Part shown: piece by piece, positions 30,534 through 41,213 of the stretch
Layout of the letters: each line of letters starts with the position of its first letter
Numbering within the stretch: the first letter of the stretch is position 1
NCBI RefSeq assembly: GCF_006337165.1
Contig: NZ_CP040896.1
Span: forward strand, 248,001 to 312,000
Origin: Hymenobacter jejuensis
GTDB lineage: Bacteria; Bacteroidota; Bacteroidia; Cytophagales; Hymenobacteraceae
DNA: 64,000 nt
Reading direction: 5' to 3'
The notes under the pieces: generated by a model
The model's database searches: none
Seen by the model: the letters and a program-made list of their open reading frames with translations, nothing else
Told to the model about the DNA's origin: nothing
Position numbers and translations under genes: made by a program

Positions 30534-30965
30534 ATGGGAACTGTCAGGCACATTTTGCAGAGAAAACCCAAAAATCTTTTCTATGTAGAACCCACTTTCA
30601 CCGTTTACCAAGCGCTGGAGCAAATGGTGGAGCAAAACGTAGGCGCGCTGATGGTAATGCACGACGGCCATCTGCTGGGCATTTTTACCGAGCGCGACTA
30701 CGCCCGAAAAGTGATATTGCGGGGCAAGGCGTCGAAGCATACGCACGTGGAGGAAATCATGAGTGAGCACCCCGTGGTGGTTTCGCCCAACGACTCGGTC
30801 GAGGAGTGCATGAAACTCATGACCAGTCGCTACATCCGCCACTTACCGGTGCTGGAAAACGATACCGTCATCGGCCTGATTTCCATTGGCGACATCGTTA
30901 AATACATCATCGACGAGCAGAAATTTATTATAGAAAACCTGGAGCACTACATTTCAGGCACCTGA
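30534..30965 (+). CDS. CBS-pair domain protein
   Basis: A 143-residue cytoplasmic protein made of two CBS motifs (about 8-65 and 75-130). FTERDYARKVILRGK and VEEIMSEHPVVVSPNDSVEECMKLM mark the junction, and RHLPVLENDTVIGLISIGDIV the second motif. CBS pairs bind adenine nucleotides or NADH and act as regulatory modules. It has a clear Shine-Dalgarno sequence, unusual for this genome. It lies 75 bp upstream of nuoA in the same direction, so it may sense energy state for the complex I operon; that link is inferred from position. Confidence 0.9.
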   Translation: MGTVRHILQRKPKNLFYVEPTFTVYQALEQMVEQNVGALMVMHDGHLLGIFTERDYARKVILRGKASKHTHVEEIMSEHPVVVSPNDSVEECMKLMTSRYIRHLPVLENDTVIGLISIGDIVKYIIDEQKFIIENLEHYISGT

Positions 30966-31040
30966 TAGCAAACGCATTATCTTTTTTCAAATAGATTTTA
31001 GTCGGGTAGTACTTTAAATCCGTGCGGAGGCGGAAAGGCT

Positions 31041-31463
31041 ATGCATGCTTCAAGCGGAACGGGGCCGGTATTGTGGCCACTTCTGGTGTACGGCGGCATC
31101 GTACTGGGGCTGGTGGCGGCGATCCTGGGGCTTTCCTACGCGCTGGGGCAGCACCACACGGCCCGTGCCATGGGTGAGCCCTACGAAGGCGGCATTGTGG
31201 GCGAAGGCACCGCGCGCATTCGCTTCTCCTCGCAGTTTTATTTGGTGGCGATGCTCTTTGTCATCTTCGACATCGAAACCATCTTTATCGTCTCTTGGGC
31301 CATCGCTTTCAAGGAGTTAGGCTGGTACGGCTACAGCGGAGTGCTGGCCTTCATTGTGCTGCTGGTAGTGGTGCTGATCTACGAATGGCGCAACGGAGCG
31401 CTCGATTTCGGGCCTGATGGCCAACGCATATTACGGGCTTACAAACGGATGTTGCGACCTTAA
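31041..31463 (+). CDS. nuoA: NADH-quinone oxidoreductase subunit A
   Basis: A 140-residue membrane subunit of respiratory complex I with three hydrophobic helices. The family pattern [36 protein letters not shown] covers the conserved Q-site loop, although the usual loop Cys is not seen here. It is the first gene of the 13-gene nuo operon and is followed by nuoB after 14 bp. Confidence 0.95.
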   Translation: MHASSGTGPVLWPLLVYGGIVLGLVAAILGLSYALGQHHTARAMGEPYEGGIVGEGTARIRFSSQFYLVAMLFVIFDIETIFIVSWAIAFKELGWYGYSGVLAFIVLLVVVLIYEWRNGALDFGPDGQRILRAYKRMLRP

Positions 31464-31477
31464 AACGGCCCACAACT

Positions 31478-32116
31478 ATGAAATGGTGGCTCACGAAACC
31501 CGACGCGCCCGCCAACGCCATTCAGGGCACTAGCTCCTACGAAGAGACTGTGCAGCAAAGCGTTATGCTCAGCACCGTGCAGGACCTGCTGGCTTGGGGC
31601 CGCAAAAACTCGATGTGGCCCTTCCACTTCGGGCTTTCCTGCTGCTTCGTGGAAATGGCCACCAGCATGACGCCCAAGTACGACGTGGCCCGCTTCGGCG
31701 CCGAGGTAATCCGCGGCACGCCCCGCGAAGCCGACGTGATGATCATTGCGGGCACCGTATTCATCAAGATGGCGCCCATTATCAAGCGCCTGCATGAGCA
31801 GATGATGGAGCCTAAGTGGGTGATTTCCATGGGTTCGTGTGCCAACTCGGGCGGCATGTACGACATCTACAGCGTGGTGCAGGGCGTCGACAAGTTTCTG
31901 CCCGTGGACGTGTACGTGCCCGGCTGCCCGCCCCGCCCCGATGCCTTCATGGAAGGCCTGATGCTGCTCGCCGACCGCGTCGGCCACGAAAAACGTCCGC
32001 TCAGCTGGACCATCGGCGAGCAGGGCGTTTTCCGCCCCGACAAAACCGAAGTAAAAGCCACCAAGCGCGAGCGCTGGGACACGATGACAGAATTCCGCTC
32101 CCCGGATGAAGTATGA
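31478..32116 (+). CDS. nuoB: NADH-quinone oxidoreductase subunit B
   Basis: A 212-residue peripheral-arm subunit that binds iron-sulfur cluster N2, the last electron carrier before quinone. Ligands are visible: C55 and C56 in [11 protein letters not shown]121 in MGSCANSGG and C150 in VPGCPPRP. The C-terminal tail after about 190 is charged. It is followed by a 216 bp gap containing a hairpin repeat before nuoCD. Confidence 0.96.
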   Translation: MKWWLTKPDAPANAIQGTSSYEETVQQSVMLSTVQDLLAWGRKNSMWPFHFGLSCCFVEMATSMTPKYDVARFGAEVIRGTPREADVMIIAGTVFIKMAPIIKRLHEQMMEPKWVISMGSCANSGGMYDIYSVVQGVDKFLPVDVYVPGCPPRPDAFMEGLMLLADRVGHEKRPLSWTIGEQGVFRPDKTEVKATKRERWDTMTEFRSPDEV

Positions 32117-32154
32117 GAAAGAATATGAAAAACATGCCTTCCTCTCACTTCCGC

Positions 32155-32247
32155 CTGTCATCCTGAGCGCAGCGAAGGACCTTCTCACTGCAGAACAACA
32201 GACGTCAGCAACGGTGAGAAGGTCCTTCGCTACGCTCAGGATGACAG
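32155..32247. repeat. Hairpin repeat REP-a, copy 1 (nuoB-nuoCD gap)
   Basis: Positions 32155-32188 and 32214-32247 are reverse complements over 34 bp with one mismatch; each arm starts CTGTCATCCTGAGCG. The central part contains GTCAGCAACG. A second copy with the same arms and loop lies at 39705-39795 in the same operon. The arm sequence is of a kind I associate with dispersed extragenic palindromes in Hymenobacter and other phyla. Confidence 0.85.
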
Positions 32248-32261
32248 ACGATTTTATAATA

Positions 32262-32293
32262 TTATTAATTAACTAATAATCAATACGTTACAT
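32262..32293. repeat. Recurrent palindrome copy (upstream of nuoCD)
   Basis: AATTAACTAATAATCAATAC then GTTACATA is a degenerate copy of the window-wide motif, ending about 40 bp before the nuoCD ATG. It may be a secondary promoter element. Confidence 0.35.
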
Positions 32294-32332
32294 AAACACC
32301 AGCAGTATCCCAGGAATTTAAAATTCCTAGTT

Positions 32333-34081
32333 ATGGAAAATGGCAGCGGCATTATAGAGCAATTGCAGGCGCGATTTGGCGAAGGCATTTTTAAGCCCCA
32401 AACCACCCGGGATGAGATCCTCACCCTCTGGCTGCCGCTTGACCAGATCAAACCGGTGCTGGCTTTTCTGAAAAACGAGGTTGCGCAGCCCTTCCGCCTG
32501 CTGTTCGACCTGACGGCCATCGACGAGCGCACGCGCAAACGGGACAACGGCCACGCGCCGTACAGCTTTACGCTGGTTTACCATCTGTTTTCCTTTGGCC
32601 GCAACGAGTTTATTCGGTTGAAAGTTGGGCTGACCGACGAATTTCCGTCGGCGCCCAGCATTACGGGCTTGTGGGCCAACGCAAACTGGTACGAGCGCGA
32701 GATTTTCGACATGTTTGGCATCAAGTTCGACGGGCACCCACACCTATCGCGCATCCTGATGCCACGCACCTGGGAGGGACACCCGCTGCGCAAAGAGCAC
32801 CCTGCCCGCGCCACCGAAATGGGCCCTTTCCAGCTCTACGACGACAAGCAGGACCGCGAGCAGGCCGCCCTGCAATTTCGTCCCGAGGAATGGGGCCTGG
32901 AGCGTCAGAGCGAAGACAGCGACTTCATGTTCCTGAACATCGGGCCGCAGCACCCCGGCACGCACGGCGTGCTCCGCATCATTTTGCAGCTCGACGGCGA
33001 AGACATTGTCGATGCCATTCCGGATATAGGCTTTCACCACCGCGGCGCCGAGAAAATGGGCGAGCGGCAGTCGTGGCACACCTACATCCCTTATACGGAT
33101 CGCGTTGACTATTTGGGTGGGGTCATGAACAACCTTGCCTACCTGCTGGCCGTGGAGAAGCTGGCGGGCATTGAGGTGCCGGATCGGGTGAAGGTCATTC
33201 GGGTGATGATGTGCGAGCTGTTCCGCATTGCCAGCCATTTGGTGTGGTACGGCACATTTGCGCAGGATCTCGGCCAGCTTTCGCCGGTCTTCTACATGTT
33301 CACCGACCGCGAACGGGTGTTCGACATAGTGGAGGCCATATGCGGCGGACGCATGCACCCCAACTGGTTCCGCATCGGCGGCGTGTCGCAGGATTTGCCC
33401 GTCGGCTGGGAAAGGCTGGTCAAGAGCTTCCTCGATTACTTCCCCAAAAAGCTAAAGGAATACGACAACATGGTGCTGCGCAACAGCATTTTCAAGGCGC
33501 GCACCCAAGGCATCGGCATTTTCACCCTGGAAGAAGCCATCGAATGGGGCGTGACCGGCCCCAACCTGCGGGCCTGCGGCTTCGAGTGGGATTTCCGCAA
33601 AAAGCGGCCGTACTCGGGCTACGAAATGTTCGATTTTGAGGTGCCCACCGCCACCAACGGCGACTGCTACGACCGTGCCCTGGTGCGGGTGGCCGAAATG
33701 CGCCAAAGCCTGCGCATCATCGAGCAATGCATGAAAAACATGCCCGAAGGCCCCTACAAAGCCGATCACCCGCTCACCACGCCGCCCCTGAAACACCGCA
33801 CCATGCACGACATCGAAACGCTCATTACCCACTTTCTGGGCGTGAGCTGGGGGCCGGTGATTCCGCCCGGCGAGGCCATGAGCTGCATTGAGGCCACCAA
33901 AGGCGCCAACGGCTATTACCTCACCAGCGACGGCAACACCTCGCCCTACCGCGTGCGGATCCGCACTCCCTCGTTTCCGCACATGCAAATGCTGCCCTAC
34001 ATCAGCAAAGGCTACTCCGTCGCCGACTTGCTTTCCATCCTGGGTGCTATGGATTATGTCCTGGCTGATATTGACCGGTAA
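32333..34081 (+). CDS. nuoCD: NADH-quinone oxidoreductase fused subunits C and D
   Basis: A 582-residue fusion. Residues 1-175 are the NuoC (30 kDa) part, with [26 protein letters not shown]. From about 197 ([17 protein letters not shown]) it is the NuoD (49 kDa) part with the quinone-site histidines. The fusion is continuous, without stop or frameshift. It is the arrangement of the E. coli enzyme; many Bacteroidota have separate C and D genes. It forms the quinone-reaction chamber with NuoB. Confidence 0.95.
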   Translation: MENGSGIIEQLQARFGEGIFKPQTTRDEILTLWLPLDQIKPVLAFLKNEVAQPFRLLFDLTAIDERTRKRDNGHAPYSFTLVYHLFSFGRNEFIRLKVGLTDEFPSAPSITGLWANANWYEREIFDMFGIKFDGHPHLSRILMPRTWEGHPLRKEHPARATEMGPFQLYDDKQDREQAALQFRPEEWGLERQSEDSDFMFLNIGPQHPGTHGVLRIILQLDGEDIVDAIPDIGFHHRGAEKMGERQSWHTYIPYTDRVDYLGGVMNNLAYLLAVEKLAGIEVPDRVKVIRVMMCELFRIASHLVWYGTFAQDLGQLSPVFYMFTDRERVFDIVEAICGGRMHPNWFRIGGVSQDLPVGWERLVKSFLDYFPKKLKEYDNMVLRNSIFKARTQGIGIFTLEEAIEWGVTGPNLRACGFEWDFRKKRPYSGYEMFDFEVPTATNGDCYDRALVRVAEMRQSLRIIEQCMKNMPEGPYKADHPLTTPPLKHRTMHDIETLITHFLGVSWGPVIPPGEAMSCIEATKGANGYYLTSDGNTSPYRVRIRTPSFPHMQMLPYISKGYSVADLLSILGAMDYVLADIDR

Positions 34082-34087
34082 CCCCCT

Positions 34088-34184
34088 CGGTCCGACCGAT
34101 CGCCGTCAGCACGATGGGTGTTTGGCCTGTTGGGGCGGATGTTCAGGCGTCAACCGGTCGGACCGCTAAGGCGGTCGGACCGGG
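34088..34184. repeat. GGTCGGACC palindromic repeat (nuoCD-nuoE gap)
   Basis: CGGTCCGACCG (34088-34098) faces CCGGTCGGACCG (34154-34165) and GCGGTCGGACCG (from 34171). GACCGC-TAAG-GCGGTC forms a tight hairpin between the last two. It is a third repeat type inside the nuo operon. Confidence 0.7.
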
Positions 34185-34208
34185 AATACGGCTTCTGACA
34201 CATAGTAT

Positions 34209-34236
34209 ATAAGTATTTGACTATCAATAACTTATA
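34209..34236. repeat. Recurrent palindrome copy (26 bp before nuoE)
   Basis: ATAAGTATTTGACTATCAAT then AACTTATA. A well-preserved copy with both the central palindrome and the outer ATAAGT/ACTTAT arms, ending 26 bp before the nuoE ATG. Confidence 0.6.
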
Positions 34237-34262
34237 AACCATAGCATCAGCCATCATTCGCC

Positions 34263-34727
34263 ATGCTTACCGCCGAGGAAATCCTGCAAATTGAGCACGA
34301 AATCAGCCTCGTTCCCAAGAGAAAAGCCGCCTGTATTGAGGCACTGAAAATCGTGCAGCACAACCGCGGCTGGATCTCCGACGAGAGCCTGAAAGACGTG
34401 GCCGGGATTGTGGACATGTCGCCCGCTGAGCTCGACAGCGTGGCGACGTTTTACAACCTGATTTTCCGGCGGCCGGTCGGGCGGCACGTGATTTTGCTCT
34501 GCGACAGCATCAGCTGCTGGGTGATGGGCTACGAAGAAATCCGCGATTATCTCTTTACCAACTTAGGCATCCAATACGGCCAAACCACTGAGGATGGGCG
34601 CTTTACCCTCCTGCCCAACGCCTGCCTCGGCACCTGCGACTGTGCCCCGGCCCTGATGATTGGCAACGACCTGTACCGCAATTTGACGGTGGACCAACTC
34701 GACGAGATTTTGAGCAAGTACAGCTAA
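34263..34727 (+). CDS. nuoE: NADH-quinone oxidoreductase subunit E
   Basis: A 154-residue thioredoxin-like subunit of the NADH-dehydrogenase module carrying [2Fe-2S] cluster N1a. Ligands are C80, C85, C121 and C125 (CDSISC and ACLGTCDC). Segments such as ACIEALKIVQHNRGW, RPVGRHVI and GQTTEDGRFTLLP resemble the E. coli protein closely. It is followed by nuoF after 18 bp. Confidence 0.95.
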   Translation: MLTAEEILQIEHEISLVPKRKAACIEALKIVQHNRGWISDESLKDVAGIVDMSPAELDSVATFYNLIFRRPVGRHVILLCDSISCWVMGYEEIRDYLFTNLGIQYGQTTEDGRFTLLPNACLGTCDCAPALMIGNDLYRNLTVDQLDEILSKYS

Positions 34728-34745
34728 CCCTAAAGCGGGCTCCCC

Positions 34746-36041
34746 ATGGAAACGCCCCTTACCCAGCACATTGTCGCGGGCCGCAAACCCCTCAGCCTCA
34801 AAGAGTATGAGCAAGTAGGCGGCTACCAGTCGGTGCGAAAGGTGCTGAAGGAAATGACGCCGACCGAGGTGCAGAACCTGGTGAAAGACTCGAACCTGAA
34901 AGGGCGCGGCGGCGCCGGGTTTGGTACGGGCCTGAAGTGGAGTTTCGTGCCGATGGGCCCCGATGCGGCGATGCCCAAGTACCTGGTAGCCAACGCCGAC
35001 GAGATGGAGCCCGGCACCTTCAAAGACCGGCTCCTGCTGGAAGGCAACCCGCACCAGCTTCTCGAAGGGATGATTGTGGCGGCGTATGCCATTCAGGCCA
35101 ACATTTCCTACGTGTTCCTGCGCTGGGCCTATAAGCTTGCCGCTCAAGAGATTACCAAAGCCATTCAGGAGGCGTACGACGCGGGCTATCTGGGCAAAGA
35201 CATTCTGGGTTCGGGCTACAACCTGGAAATGTACCTGCACACTGGCGTGGGCCGCTACATGTGCGGCGAAGAAACCGCTTTGCTGAATGCGCTGGAAGGC
35301 AAGCGGGCGCACCCGCGCGCCAAGCCGCCTTTTCCGCAGGTGAGCGGCTTGTTTGGCAAACCCACCATCGTCAACAACGTCGAAACGCTGTGCAATCTGC
35401 CACACATCGTCAACAACGGCGTGGAGTGGTATAAAGGCCTGAGCAAGAGCGCCGACACGGGCACCAAGCTCTACGGCGTGAGTGGCCGCGTCAAGACGCC
35501 TGGCTGCTGGGAGCTGCCCATAGGCGTCACGATTCGGGAGCTGCTGGAAGACTACGCGGGCGGCATGCAGGACGGCTACCTGTTCAAAGGCGTGCTGCCG
35601 GGCGGCGCCTCCACTGACTTCCTGGTGGAGCAGCACCTCGACACACCCATGGATTACGCCTCGATTCAGGCGGCGGGCAGCCGCCTGGGCACGGGCACGA
35701 TGATTATTCTCGATGACCAAACCTGTCCGGTGGGCTTCGTGCACAACCTCCAGCACTTTTTTGCCCAGGAATCGTGCGGCTTCTGCACGCCGTGCCGCGA
35801 AGGGCTGCCGTGGGTGGAAAGGCTCCTGCTCGCCATCGACCAGGGCCGCGGCCACCCCGAAGACATCCAAGCCCTGGAGTTTCACACCAAATACCTCGGC
35901 CCCGGCAACACCTTCTGCGCGCTCGCGCCCGGGGCCATGGAACCGCTCCAAAGTGCCCTGAAATACTTCAGGGAGGATTTTGAACGACACATCTACGAGC
36001 ATCACTGTCCCTGGAGCAAGGTATGGCAACCATCTATATAG
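34746..36041 (+). CDS. nuoF: NADH-quinone oxidoreductase subunit F
   Basis: A 431-residue catalytic subunit that binds NADH and FMN and carries [4Fe-4S] cluster N3. The flavin/NADH loop is GRGGAGFGTGLKW (about 53-65), with ANADEMEPGTFKDR. Cluster ligands are C344, C347 and C350 in ESCGFCTPCREG, and C391. Its last 19 bp overlap the start of nuoG, which suggests translational coupling. Confidence 0.96.
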   Translation: METPLTQHIVAGRKPLSLKEYEQVGGYQSVRKVLKEMTPTEVQNLVKDSNLKGRGGAGFGTGLKWSFVPMGPDAAMPKYLVANADEMEPGTFKDRLLLEGNPHQLLEGMIVAAYAIQANISYVFLRWAYKLAAQEITKAIQEAYDAGYLGKDILGSGYNLEMYLHTGVGRYMCGEETALLNALEGKRAHPRAKPPFPQVSGLFGKPTIVNNVETLCNLPHIVNNGVEWYKGLSKSADTGTKLYGVSGRVKTPGCWELPIGVTIRELLEDYAGGMQDGYLFKGVLPGGASTDFLVEQHLDTPMDYASIQAAGSRLGTGTMIILDDQTCPVGFVHNLQHFFAQESCGFCTPCREGLPWVERLLLAIDQGRGHPEDIQALEFHTKYLGPGNTFCALAPGAMEPLQSALKYFREDFERHIYEHHCPWSKVWQPSI

Positions 36042-38758
36042 AGAACAAGCCTTACGAGGTGAGCGCGGGCAAAAACCTGCTGGAAGTCTGCCTCGCGCTG
36101 GGCTTCGACCTGCCCTACTTTTGCTGGCACCCCGCCATGGGCTCGGTGGGGGCCTGCCGGCAGTGCGCCGTGAAGATTTTCAAGGACGAGAGCGACACCC
36201 GGGGCAAGCTGTTCATGTCGTGCATGGAATCGGTACGCGACGGGCTGCGCCTGTCCATTTCGGACGCGGAAGCCAAGGAATTCCGCGCCCACGTCATCGG
36301 CTGGCTCATGACCAATCACCCCCACGATTGCGCCGTCTGCGACGAGGGCGGCTCCTGCCACCTCCAGGACATGACCGTGATGACCGGCCACAACTACCGC
36401 CAGTATCGGTTCGACAAGCGCACTTACCGCAACCAGTACCTCGGGCCGTTTCTGAACCACGAAATGAACCGCTGCATCCAGTGTTTTCGGTGCGTGCGCT
36501 TCTATAAAGACTATGCCGGCGGCAAAGACCTGGACGTGTTTGCCGCCCACAACCACCTCTACTTTGGCCGCAGCGAAGACGGCGTGCTGGAAAGCGAGTT
36601 CAGCGGCAACCTCGCCGAAGTGTGCCCCACCGGCGTCTTCACCGACAAAACCCTCAAGCAGCACTACACCCGCAAATGGGACCTCACGATGGCCCCGTCG
36701 GTGTGCCACCATTGCAGTCTGGGCTGCAACATCACGGCCGGCGAGCGCTACGGCTCGCTGCGCAACATCACCAACCGCTACAACGGCGAGGTCAACGGCT
36801 ATTTCCTCTGCGATCGGGGCCGCTTCGGGTATGAGTTTGTGAACAGCGCCAACCGAATTCGCAAACCCTTGCTACGCAATCAGTTACCGGAAGCCACGGA
36901 TAAACAGACCGCGCTACAGGCCACGGCCGCCGCCATCAAGCAAGGCCGCGTGATCGGGATCGGTTCGCCGCGGGCTTCTCTGGAATCGAATTTTGCCCTG
37001 AAAACGCTGGTCGGCGAAGACAACTTCCACGACGGCGTGTCGGATGCCGAGCACGATCTAATCTGTCTCGCCCTGCGCATTCTGCGCGAAGGCCCGGCCC
37101 GCAGCACTTCGCTGCGAGAAGTGGAGCAAGCCGACGCCGTATTCATCCTCGGCGAAGACCTGACCAACACGGCCCCCATGCTGGCGCTGGCCGTGCGGCA
37201 GTCGGTGCGCCAACAGCCTATTGCCGAGGAAGTTCCGAAAGCCAAATTTCCGGTGTGGCAGGATGCGGCCGTGCGTGAGCTACTGCAAAACGAGCGCGGC
37301 CCGCTCTTCAGCGCGACGCTCGACCACACCAAGCTCGACGAAATCGCCACCCAAACCTACTTCGCCTCCCCCGACGACATCGCCCGCCTGGGCTTCGCCG
37401 TGGCCCACCTCATTTACCCCGATGCCGCCGAAGTGGGAGGCCTGCCGCAGGAGCTGCAAACGCTGGCCCAACAGATCGCCGATGCCCTGATGGCCGCCAA
37501 AAAGCCGCTGGTCATTTCGGGTACTTCCAGCGGCAGCGAAGCCATGCTGAACGCCGCCGCCAACATTGCAGCGGCTTTGGTGGCCCGCGAAAAAGCGGCC
37601 GGCATCGTGCTCACGCTGCCCGAATGCAATAGCCTGGGCCTGACCATGTTGGGCGGCCACCGCCTCGAATCGGCGTTCGATGCTATCGGGAACGGCCACG
37701 CCGATACGGCGATTATTCTGGAAAACGACCTGTTCCGCCGCGCGCCGGAGGCGACCGTCACCCGTTTTCTGGCCACCTGCAAACAAGTCATCGTGCTCGA
37801 TCACCTGCACAACCCGACCACCGAAAAAGCCAACATCCTGCTGCCCGCCGGCACGTTTTCCGAAGCCGATGGCACGCTCATCAACAACGAAGGCCGCGCC
37901 CAACGCTTTTATCAGGTATATCCCACGCCCGAGGATATTCAGGAAAGTTGGCGCTGGCTGATGGAGTTGGGCAATGCATTGTCGCACAAGCAGATAGCTC
38001 ATTGGCGGGCATTTGATGATGTGCTGCGGGCCATCACTACCGCACAGCCCGAACTAGCTGGTATTGAGGAGATTACCCCACATGCTGATTTCCGCATTGC
38101 GGGGCAAAGAATCCCCCGCGAGCCGCACCGCTACAGCGGCCGCACCGCCATGCGCGCCAACCTCAACGTGAGCGAGCCCAAGCCGCCGGAAGATCCTGAT
38201 TCGGCCATGTCTTACACCATGGAAGGCTACCGCGGCGAGCCGCCCGCTTCCATGATCCCGTTTTTCTGGGCGCCGGGCTGGAACTCCATTCAGTCGACCA
38301 ACAAGTACCAGCAGGAAATCGGAGGGCACCTGCACGGCGGCGACCCCGGCGTGCGCCTGATCGAGCCGGCCGCCCAAGCCGCCGAGGCGTTTTTCGCCAG
38401 CGCGCCCGAGGAGTTCCAACCGCTGGCCGGGCATCTGCTCCTGCTGCCGGTGCACCATACTTTCGGCTCGGAAGAGCTGAGCATGCACGCGCCCGGCATC
38501 CACGAGCGCGCCCCGTCGCCCTACGTGGTGCTCAATGCCGATGATGCGCTGGCTATGAAACTCGCCGTGGGCGAGCCGCTGGAGTTCAACGTCAGCGGCC
38601 AGGCCTACCGGCTGCCGGTCCGGATTAGCCCCGATTTCCCGAGCGGCACGGCCGGTTTGCCGGTCGGTTTGCCGGGCGTTCCTTATGCCGAATTACCTGC
38701 CTGGGCCATCTTAAACAGCGATTTACAATGGAAACAGCAAGCCCAAGTTACCTACTGA
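36023..38758 (+). CDS. nuoG: NADH-quinone oxidoreductase subunit G
   Basis: A 911-residue subunit of the electron-transfer arm, of the long E. coli type. [2Fe-2S] N1b ligands are C34, C45, C48 and C67. [12 protein letters not shown] and [10 protein letters not shown] with CPTG supply N5 and N4. CHHCSLGCN is the extra cluster (N7) site, present in some bacteria only. The rest is a molybdopterin-oxidoreductase-like domain without cofactor. The gene overlaps nuoF by 19 bp and nuoH by 31 bp. Confidence 0.95.
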   Translation: MATIYIENKPYEVSAGKNLLEVCLALGFDLPYFCWHPAMGSVGACRQCAVKIFKDESDTRGKLFMSCMESVRDGLRLSISDAEAKEFRAHVIGWLMTNHPHDCAVCDEGGSCHLQDMTVMTGHNYRQYRFDKRTYRNQYLGPFLNHEMNRCIQCFRCVRFYKDYAGGKDLDVFAAHNHLYFGRSEDGVLESEFSGNLAEVCPTGVFTDKTLKQHYTRKWDLTMAPSVCHHCSLGCNITAGERYGSLRNITNRYNGEVNGYFLCDRGRFGYEFVNSANRIRKPLLRNQLPEATDKQTALQATAAAIKQGRVIGIGSPRASLESNFALKTLVGEDNFHDGVSDAEHDLICLALRILREGPARSTSLREVEQADAVFILGEDLTNTAPMLALAVRQSVRQQPIAEEVPKAKFPVWQDAAVRELLQNERGPLFSATLDHTKLDEIATQTYFASPDDIARLGFAVAHLIYPDAAEVGGLPQELQTLAQQIADALMAAKKPLVISGTSSGSEAMLNAAANIAAALVAREKAAGIVLTLPECNSLGLTMLGGHRLESAFDAIGNGHADTAIILENDLFRRAPEATVTRFLATCKQVIVLDHLHNPTTEKANILLPAGTFSEADGTLINNEGRAQRFYQVYPTPEDIQESWRWLMELGNALSHKQIAHWRAFDDVLRAITTAQPELAGIEEITPHADFRIAGQRIPREPHRYSGRTAMRANLNVSEPKPPEDPDSAMSYTMEGYRGEPPASMIPFFWAPGWNSIQSTNKYQQEIGGHLHGGDPGVRLIEPAAQAAEAFFASAPEEFQPLAGHLLLLPVHHTFGSEELSMHAPGIHERAPSPYVVLNADDALAMKLAVGEPLEFNVSGQAYRLPVRISPDFPSGTAGLPVGLPGVPYAELPAWAILNSDLQWKQQAQVTY

Positions 38759-39687
38759 TTGTCGGCGGGGTGCTGTTCGCGGTGCTCAACGTAGCCGCCG
38801 GACTGATCTGGATGGAACGCCGCATGCTGGCGCTCTGGCAGGACCGCTACGGCCCGAACCGCGCGGGGCCATTTGGCCTGTTTATCGTGCTCGTGGACAC
38901 GATCAAGCTGTTTTTCAAGGAAGACTGGATTCCGCCCTTTGCCGACAAGCCCGTGTTTGTGCTGGCGCCTGCCATCGTGGTGGTGTCGGTGCTGATGGGC
39001 TTTGTAATCATCCCGTTTGCCCCCGGCGTGGTGGTCGCCGACCTCAACATCGGGCTGCTGTTTTTCCTGGCTATGTCGTCGATGGGTGCCTACAGCATCA
39101 TCCTGGGCGGCTGGGCCTCTGACAACAAATACGCCCTGCTGGGCGCCATGCGCGGCGCAGCGCAAATGATTTCCTATGAAGTGTTTATGGGTCTCGCGTT
39201 GATGGGCGTGGTGCTGCTCAGCGGCTCGTTCAACCTGCGCGAAATCGTGGAAGCCCAGCGCGGCATGTGGTACGTGATCCCGCAATTCGTGGGTTTTGTC
39301 ATCTTCCTGATTGCCGGCGTCGCCGAAACCCACCGCCTGCCCTTCGACATCCCGGAGGCAGAAAGCGAGCTGATCGCGGGCTTTCACTCCGAGTATTCGG
39401 GCATGAAGTTCGGCATGTTCTTCATCGGCGAATACATGGGCATCACCCTGATTTCCTGCCTCGTCGTGACGCTGTATTTCGGCGGCTGGCTCGGCCCGGC
39501 GTTCCTGCCCCCGATGGTGTGGTTCGTGCTCAAAACTTTCGTGTTTATCAGCCTATTCATCCTGCTTCGGGCCTCCATGCCTCGCCCCCGTTACGACCAG
39601 CTCATGGAATACGGCTGGAAAATCCTGCTCCCCCTCACGCTGCTGAACCTGATGGTGACGGCAGCTATTGTTTTGATTAACAAATAG
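38728..39687 (+). CDS. nuoH: NADH-quinone oxidoreductase subunit H
   Basis: A 319-residue membrane subunit with about eight helices at the junction of the two arms, forming part of the quinone channel. [21 protein letters not shown] (about 30-50) and the acidic loop [27 protein letters not shown] are diagnostic. It starts inside the nuoG coding end. A hairpin repeat begins 18 bp after its stop. Confidence 0.96.
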   Translation: METASPSYLLIVGGVLFAVLNVAAGLIWMERRMLALWQDRYGPNRAGPFGLFIVLVDTIKLFFKEDWIPPFADKPVFVLAPAIVVVSVLMGFVIIPFAPGVVVADLNIGLLFFLAMSSMGAYSIILGGWASDNKYALLGAMRGAAQMISYEVFMGLALMGVVLLSGSFNLREIVEAQRGMWYVIPQFVGFVIFLIAGVAETHRLPFDIPEAESELIAGFHSEYSGMKFGMFFIGEYMGITLISCLVVTLYFGGWLGPAFLPPMVWFVLKTFVFISLFILLRASMPRPRYDQLMEYGWKILLPLTLLNLMVTAAIVLINK

Positions 39688-39704
39688 TTACTAAACAACA
39701 CACT

Positions 39705-39795
39705 TGTCATCCTGAGCAGAGCGAAGGACCTTATCACGCCTGAACAGCAGGCGTCAGCAACGGTGATAGGGTCCTTCGCTCTGCTCAGGATGACA
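39705..39795. repeat. Hairpin repeat REP-a, copy 2 (nuoH-nuoI gap)
   Basis: Positions 39705-39737 and 39763-39795 are reverse complements over 33 bp with one mismatch, beginning TGTCATCCTGAGCAGAGCG. It shares arms and the GTCAGCAACGGTGA centre with copy 1 at 32155. Confidence 0.85.
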
Positions 39796-39852
39796 GACGT
39801 GAGTGAAGTTACTCTTGCCTATTCTCTAACCTCACCTCAAAGCCCCGCGACC

Positions 39853-40368
39853 ATGTTCAGTCTTCTGCGCAGTATGTGGCTTACGTTTCTGCATGCGTTT
39901 CACAAGCGCGAAACCATCCAGTACCCCGAAGAGAAAGCGCCGCTTTCGACGCGGTGGCGGGGCCGCATCGTGCTCACGCGCGACCCCGATATGGGCGAAC
40001 GCTGCGTGGGCTGCTACCTCTGCGCGGCCGCCTGCCCCGTCGATTGCATCTCGCTGCAAGCCACTCAGGATGAGACCGGTAGGCGCTACCCGGAGTTTTT
40101 CCGCATCAACTTTTCGCGCTGCATTTTCTGCGGCTTCTGCGAAGAAGCCTGCCCCACTTACGCCATCCAGCTCATCCCCGACTTCGAGATGGGCGAGTAC
40201 AACCGTCAGAATCTGGTGTACGAGAAAAAGGACCTGCTCATCAACGGACAGGGCAAGTACCCCGGCTACAACTACTACCGCGTCGCCGGCATGGCCATCG
40301 GTGGCAAAGACAAAGGCGAAGCCGAGAACGAACGCGAGCCCATCGACATCAAAAGCTTAATCCCCTGA
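39853..40368 (+). CDS. nuoI: NADH-quinone oxidoreductase subunit I
   Basis: A 171-residue ferredoxin-like subunit with two [4Fe-4S] clusters (N6a, N6b). Ligands are C51, C54, C57, C61 and C90, C93, C96, C100. The ATG at 39853 ([12 protein letters not shown]) is preferred because upstream in-frame codons run through the REP-a hairpin. It is followed by nuoJ after 5 bp. Confidence 0.95.
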   Translation: MFSLLRSMWLTFLHAFHKRETIQYPEEKAPLSTRWRGRIVLTRDPDMGERCVGCYLCAAACPVDCISLQATQDETGRRYPEFFRINFSRCIFCGFCEEACPTYAIQLIPDFEMGEYNRQNLVYEKKDLLINGQGKYPGYNYYRVAGMAIGGKDKGEAENEREPIDIKSLIP

Positions 40369-40373
40369 CTATC

Positions 40374-40904
40374 ATGGAATTAACTTTCTACGTTGCGGCG
40401 GCCGTGGCAGTAGCGGCTACCCTGCTGGTAATTACCTGCTACAACCTGATCCACGCGCTGCTCTACCTGGTGGTGTCGTTTCTGGCGATCTCGGTGGTGT
40501 TTTTCACGCTCGGGGCGCCGTTTATGGCCGCCCTGGAAATCATCATTTACGCGGGCGCCATCGTGGTGCTGATCATCTTCGTGATCATGATGCTGAACCT
40601 CACTTACGAGGACGTGCAGCACGAAAAACAATGGCTAACGCCCGGCGTCTGGGTCGGGCCGGCGATTCTTTGCCTGGTGCTCTTTGGCGAGCTGATCTAC
40701 ATCGTAACCACCGACAACACAGCCGCTTCCGCCGTGCGGGCCGTCGATGCCAAAGCCGTGGGCCTGTCGCTGTACGGGCCCTACGTGCTGGGCGTCGAGC
40801 TGAGCGGCATGCTGCTGATGGCCGGCATTGTGGGCGCGTATCATCTGGGCCGGCAGAAGAAAAAAGTTATTCACCGCTTTTTGGAACAGGAGGCCGCCGC
40901 ATGA
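40374..40904 (+). CDS. nuoJ: NADH-quinone oxidoreductase subunit J
   Basis: A 176-residue membrane subunit with five hydrophobic helices. The conserved third helix region ([24 protein letters not shown]) contains the pi-bulge helix of proton-pumping complex I. It overlaps nuoK by 4 bp (ATGA). Confidence 0.95.
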   Translation: MELTFYVAAAVAVAATLLVITCYNLIHALLYLVVSFLAISVVFFTLGAPFMAALEIIIYAGAIVVLIIFVIMMLNLTYEDVQHEKQWLTPGVWVGPAILCLVLFGELIYIVTTDNTAASAVRAVDAKAVGLSLYGPYVLGVELSGMLLMAGIVGAYHLGRQKKKVIHRFLEQEAAA

Positions 40905-41209
40905 ACCCCGTCTCGATGGAATCCGGGTTGCTGCTGGCCGGCATCCTGTTTATGCTCGGGCTGATCAGCGTCCTGATTCGCCGCAACATCATCTTCATGC
41001 TCATCTCCGTGGAGATCATGCTCAACGCCGCGGGCCTGGCGTTTATCGTGGCCGGCTCGCATTGGGCCCAGCCCGATGGGCAGGTCATGTTCATCTTCAT
41101 CCTGACCATGGCCGCTGCAGAAGTGTCTGTCGGACTGGCACTTATCCTCCAGATCTATCACCGCCTCAAAACCCTCGACAGCGATGCTGCCAATCTAATG
41201 AGAGGATAA
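40901..41209 (+). CDS. nuoK: NADH-quinone oxidoreductase subunit K
   Basis: A 102-residue three-helix subunit. The start at 40901 ([17 protein letters not shown]) is set by the ATGA overlap with nuoJ and by family length. The two proton-path glutamates lie in [13 protein letters not shown] and [11 protein letters not shown]. nuoL follows after 4 bp. Confidence 0.95.
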   Translation: MNPVSMESGLLLAGILFMLGLISVLIRRNIIFMLISVEIMLNAAGLAFIVAGSHWAQPDGQVMFIFILTMAAAEVSVGLALILQIYHRLKTLDSDAANLMRG

Positions 41210-41213
41210 CGCT

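Noticed and set aside
34563..36029. Minus-strand open frame of 488 codons in the nuo operon
   Set aside because: Antisense shadow of nuoE/nuoF; no recognisable domains.
32155..39795. REP-a copies as an insertion sequence or CRISPR
   Set aside because: Only two hairpin copies 7.5 kb apart, no transposase, no regular spacers.
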